Part shown: piece by piece, positions 33,123-33,247 of the stretch | Numbering within the stretch: position 1 is the stretch's first letter | Layout: each line of letters begins with the position of its first letter | Assembly (NCBI GenBank): GCA_019038645.1 | Contig: JAHOYT010000088.1 | Location: forward strand, 1-33,247 | Direction: 5' to 3' | Source: Bacteroidales bacterium | Lineage (GTDB): Bacteria > Bacteroidota > Bacteroidia > Bacteroidales > UBA12077 | Length of the DNA stretch: 33,247 nucleotides | Program-made: the position numbers and the translations under genes | Notes under the pieces: generated by a model | Seen by the model: only the letters and a program-made list of their open reading frames with translations | The model's database searches: none | What the model was told of the DNA's origin: nothing

Positions 33123-33136
33123 GCTGTCCAAAAAGT
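33123..33136. repeat. possible edge of a third dispersed repeat
   Basis: GCTGTCCAAAAAGT shares TGTCCAAAAAG with the outer arm of the element at 28542-28670. Its matching inverted arm, if any, would lie beyond the window edge. Confidence 0.4.
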
Positions 33137-33247
33137 ATCTCATAATTTTCAGAATGCAAATTAACCAAGAGATTTCCTTTCCTGCCTGCCGGCCAATGTC
33201 AATTAGATAAGCAGAAAATATTTCACAAATCGTTATTCGTTAATCGA

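Overview
The window is AT-rich DNA from a bacterium, most likely a member of the Bacteroidota. Several gene starts are preceded by the TAnnTTTG -7 element typical of that phylum, with one good -33 TTTG match. Most genes lack a Shine-Dalgarno sequence. The content (GH3 fused to a serine beta-lactamase domain, multi-PAS kinases with DITERKKAEQAL-type linkers, beta-propeller phytase, YdeI-like protein) fits the phylum. The order cannot be fixed from sequence alone; a marine or sediment facultative anaerobe is a guess based on the NO-reductase-like genes. No rRNA, tRNA, CRISPR array, transposase or phage gene was seen.

Layout. 1-560 (minus): ECF sigma factor cut by the window edge. 763-4925 (plus): a family-2 glycosyltransferase, then a secreted GH3/beta-lactamase-fold fusion. 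5155-15972 (plus): a signalling block with a PhnD-like periplasmic binding protein, a membrane hybrid histidine kinase with a receiver, a soluble PAS/GAF kinase and an eight-PAS kinase. The first three genes overlap or abut. No DNA-binding output regulator is present. 16261-18476 (plus): a two-gene heme-copper oxidoreductase whose catalytic subunit has Asp in place of the first CuB histidine and whose subunit II has lost the CuA ligands. It resembles recently recognised non-canonical NO reductases more than an O2 reductase. 18615-20228: an ABC-F ATPase with one intact and one degenerate ATP site. 20265-22035 (minus): CPBP protease-like membrane protein, a 56-residue membrane protein and a TrmB-type regulator. 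22187-23356 (plus): a PerR-like regulator behind two tandem palindromes, then a Prx6-type peroxiredoxin, closed by a strong terminator. 23485-26680 (plus): lipoprotein phytase and a CPA2-type antiporter. 26681-27247 (minus): YdeI-like protein. 27379-32096 (minus): enoyl-CoA hydratase, 3-hydroxyacyl-CoA dehydrogenase, SCP2-type thiolase and acyl-CoA dehydrogenase, enough for a beta-oxidation or butanoyl-CoA spiral. Two palindromic dispersed repeats flank the acyl-CoA dehydrogenase. A 648-base intergenic stretch with two palindromes precedes a small four-helix membrane protein at 32745-33110.

The most unusual parts are the altered heme-copper enzyme and, 288 bases upstream on the same strand, the sensory block built around a PhnD-like protein with no transporter. 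I infer, but cannot show, that the two may be functionally linked. Other notable points are the PerR-like protein without a structural zinc site, the in-frame 12-base repeats at the peroxiredoxin C-terminus, and the asymmetric ABC-F ATPase.
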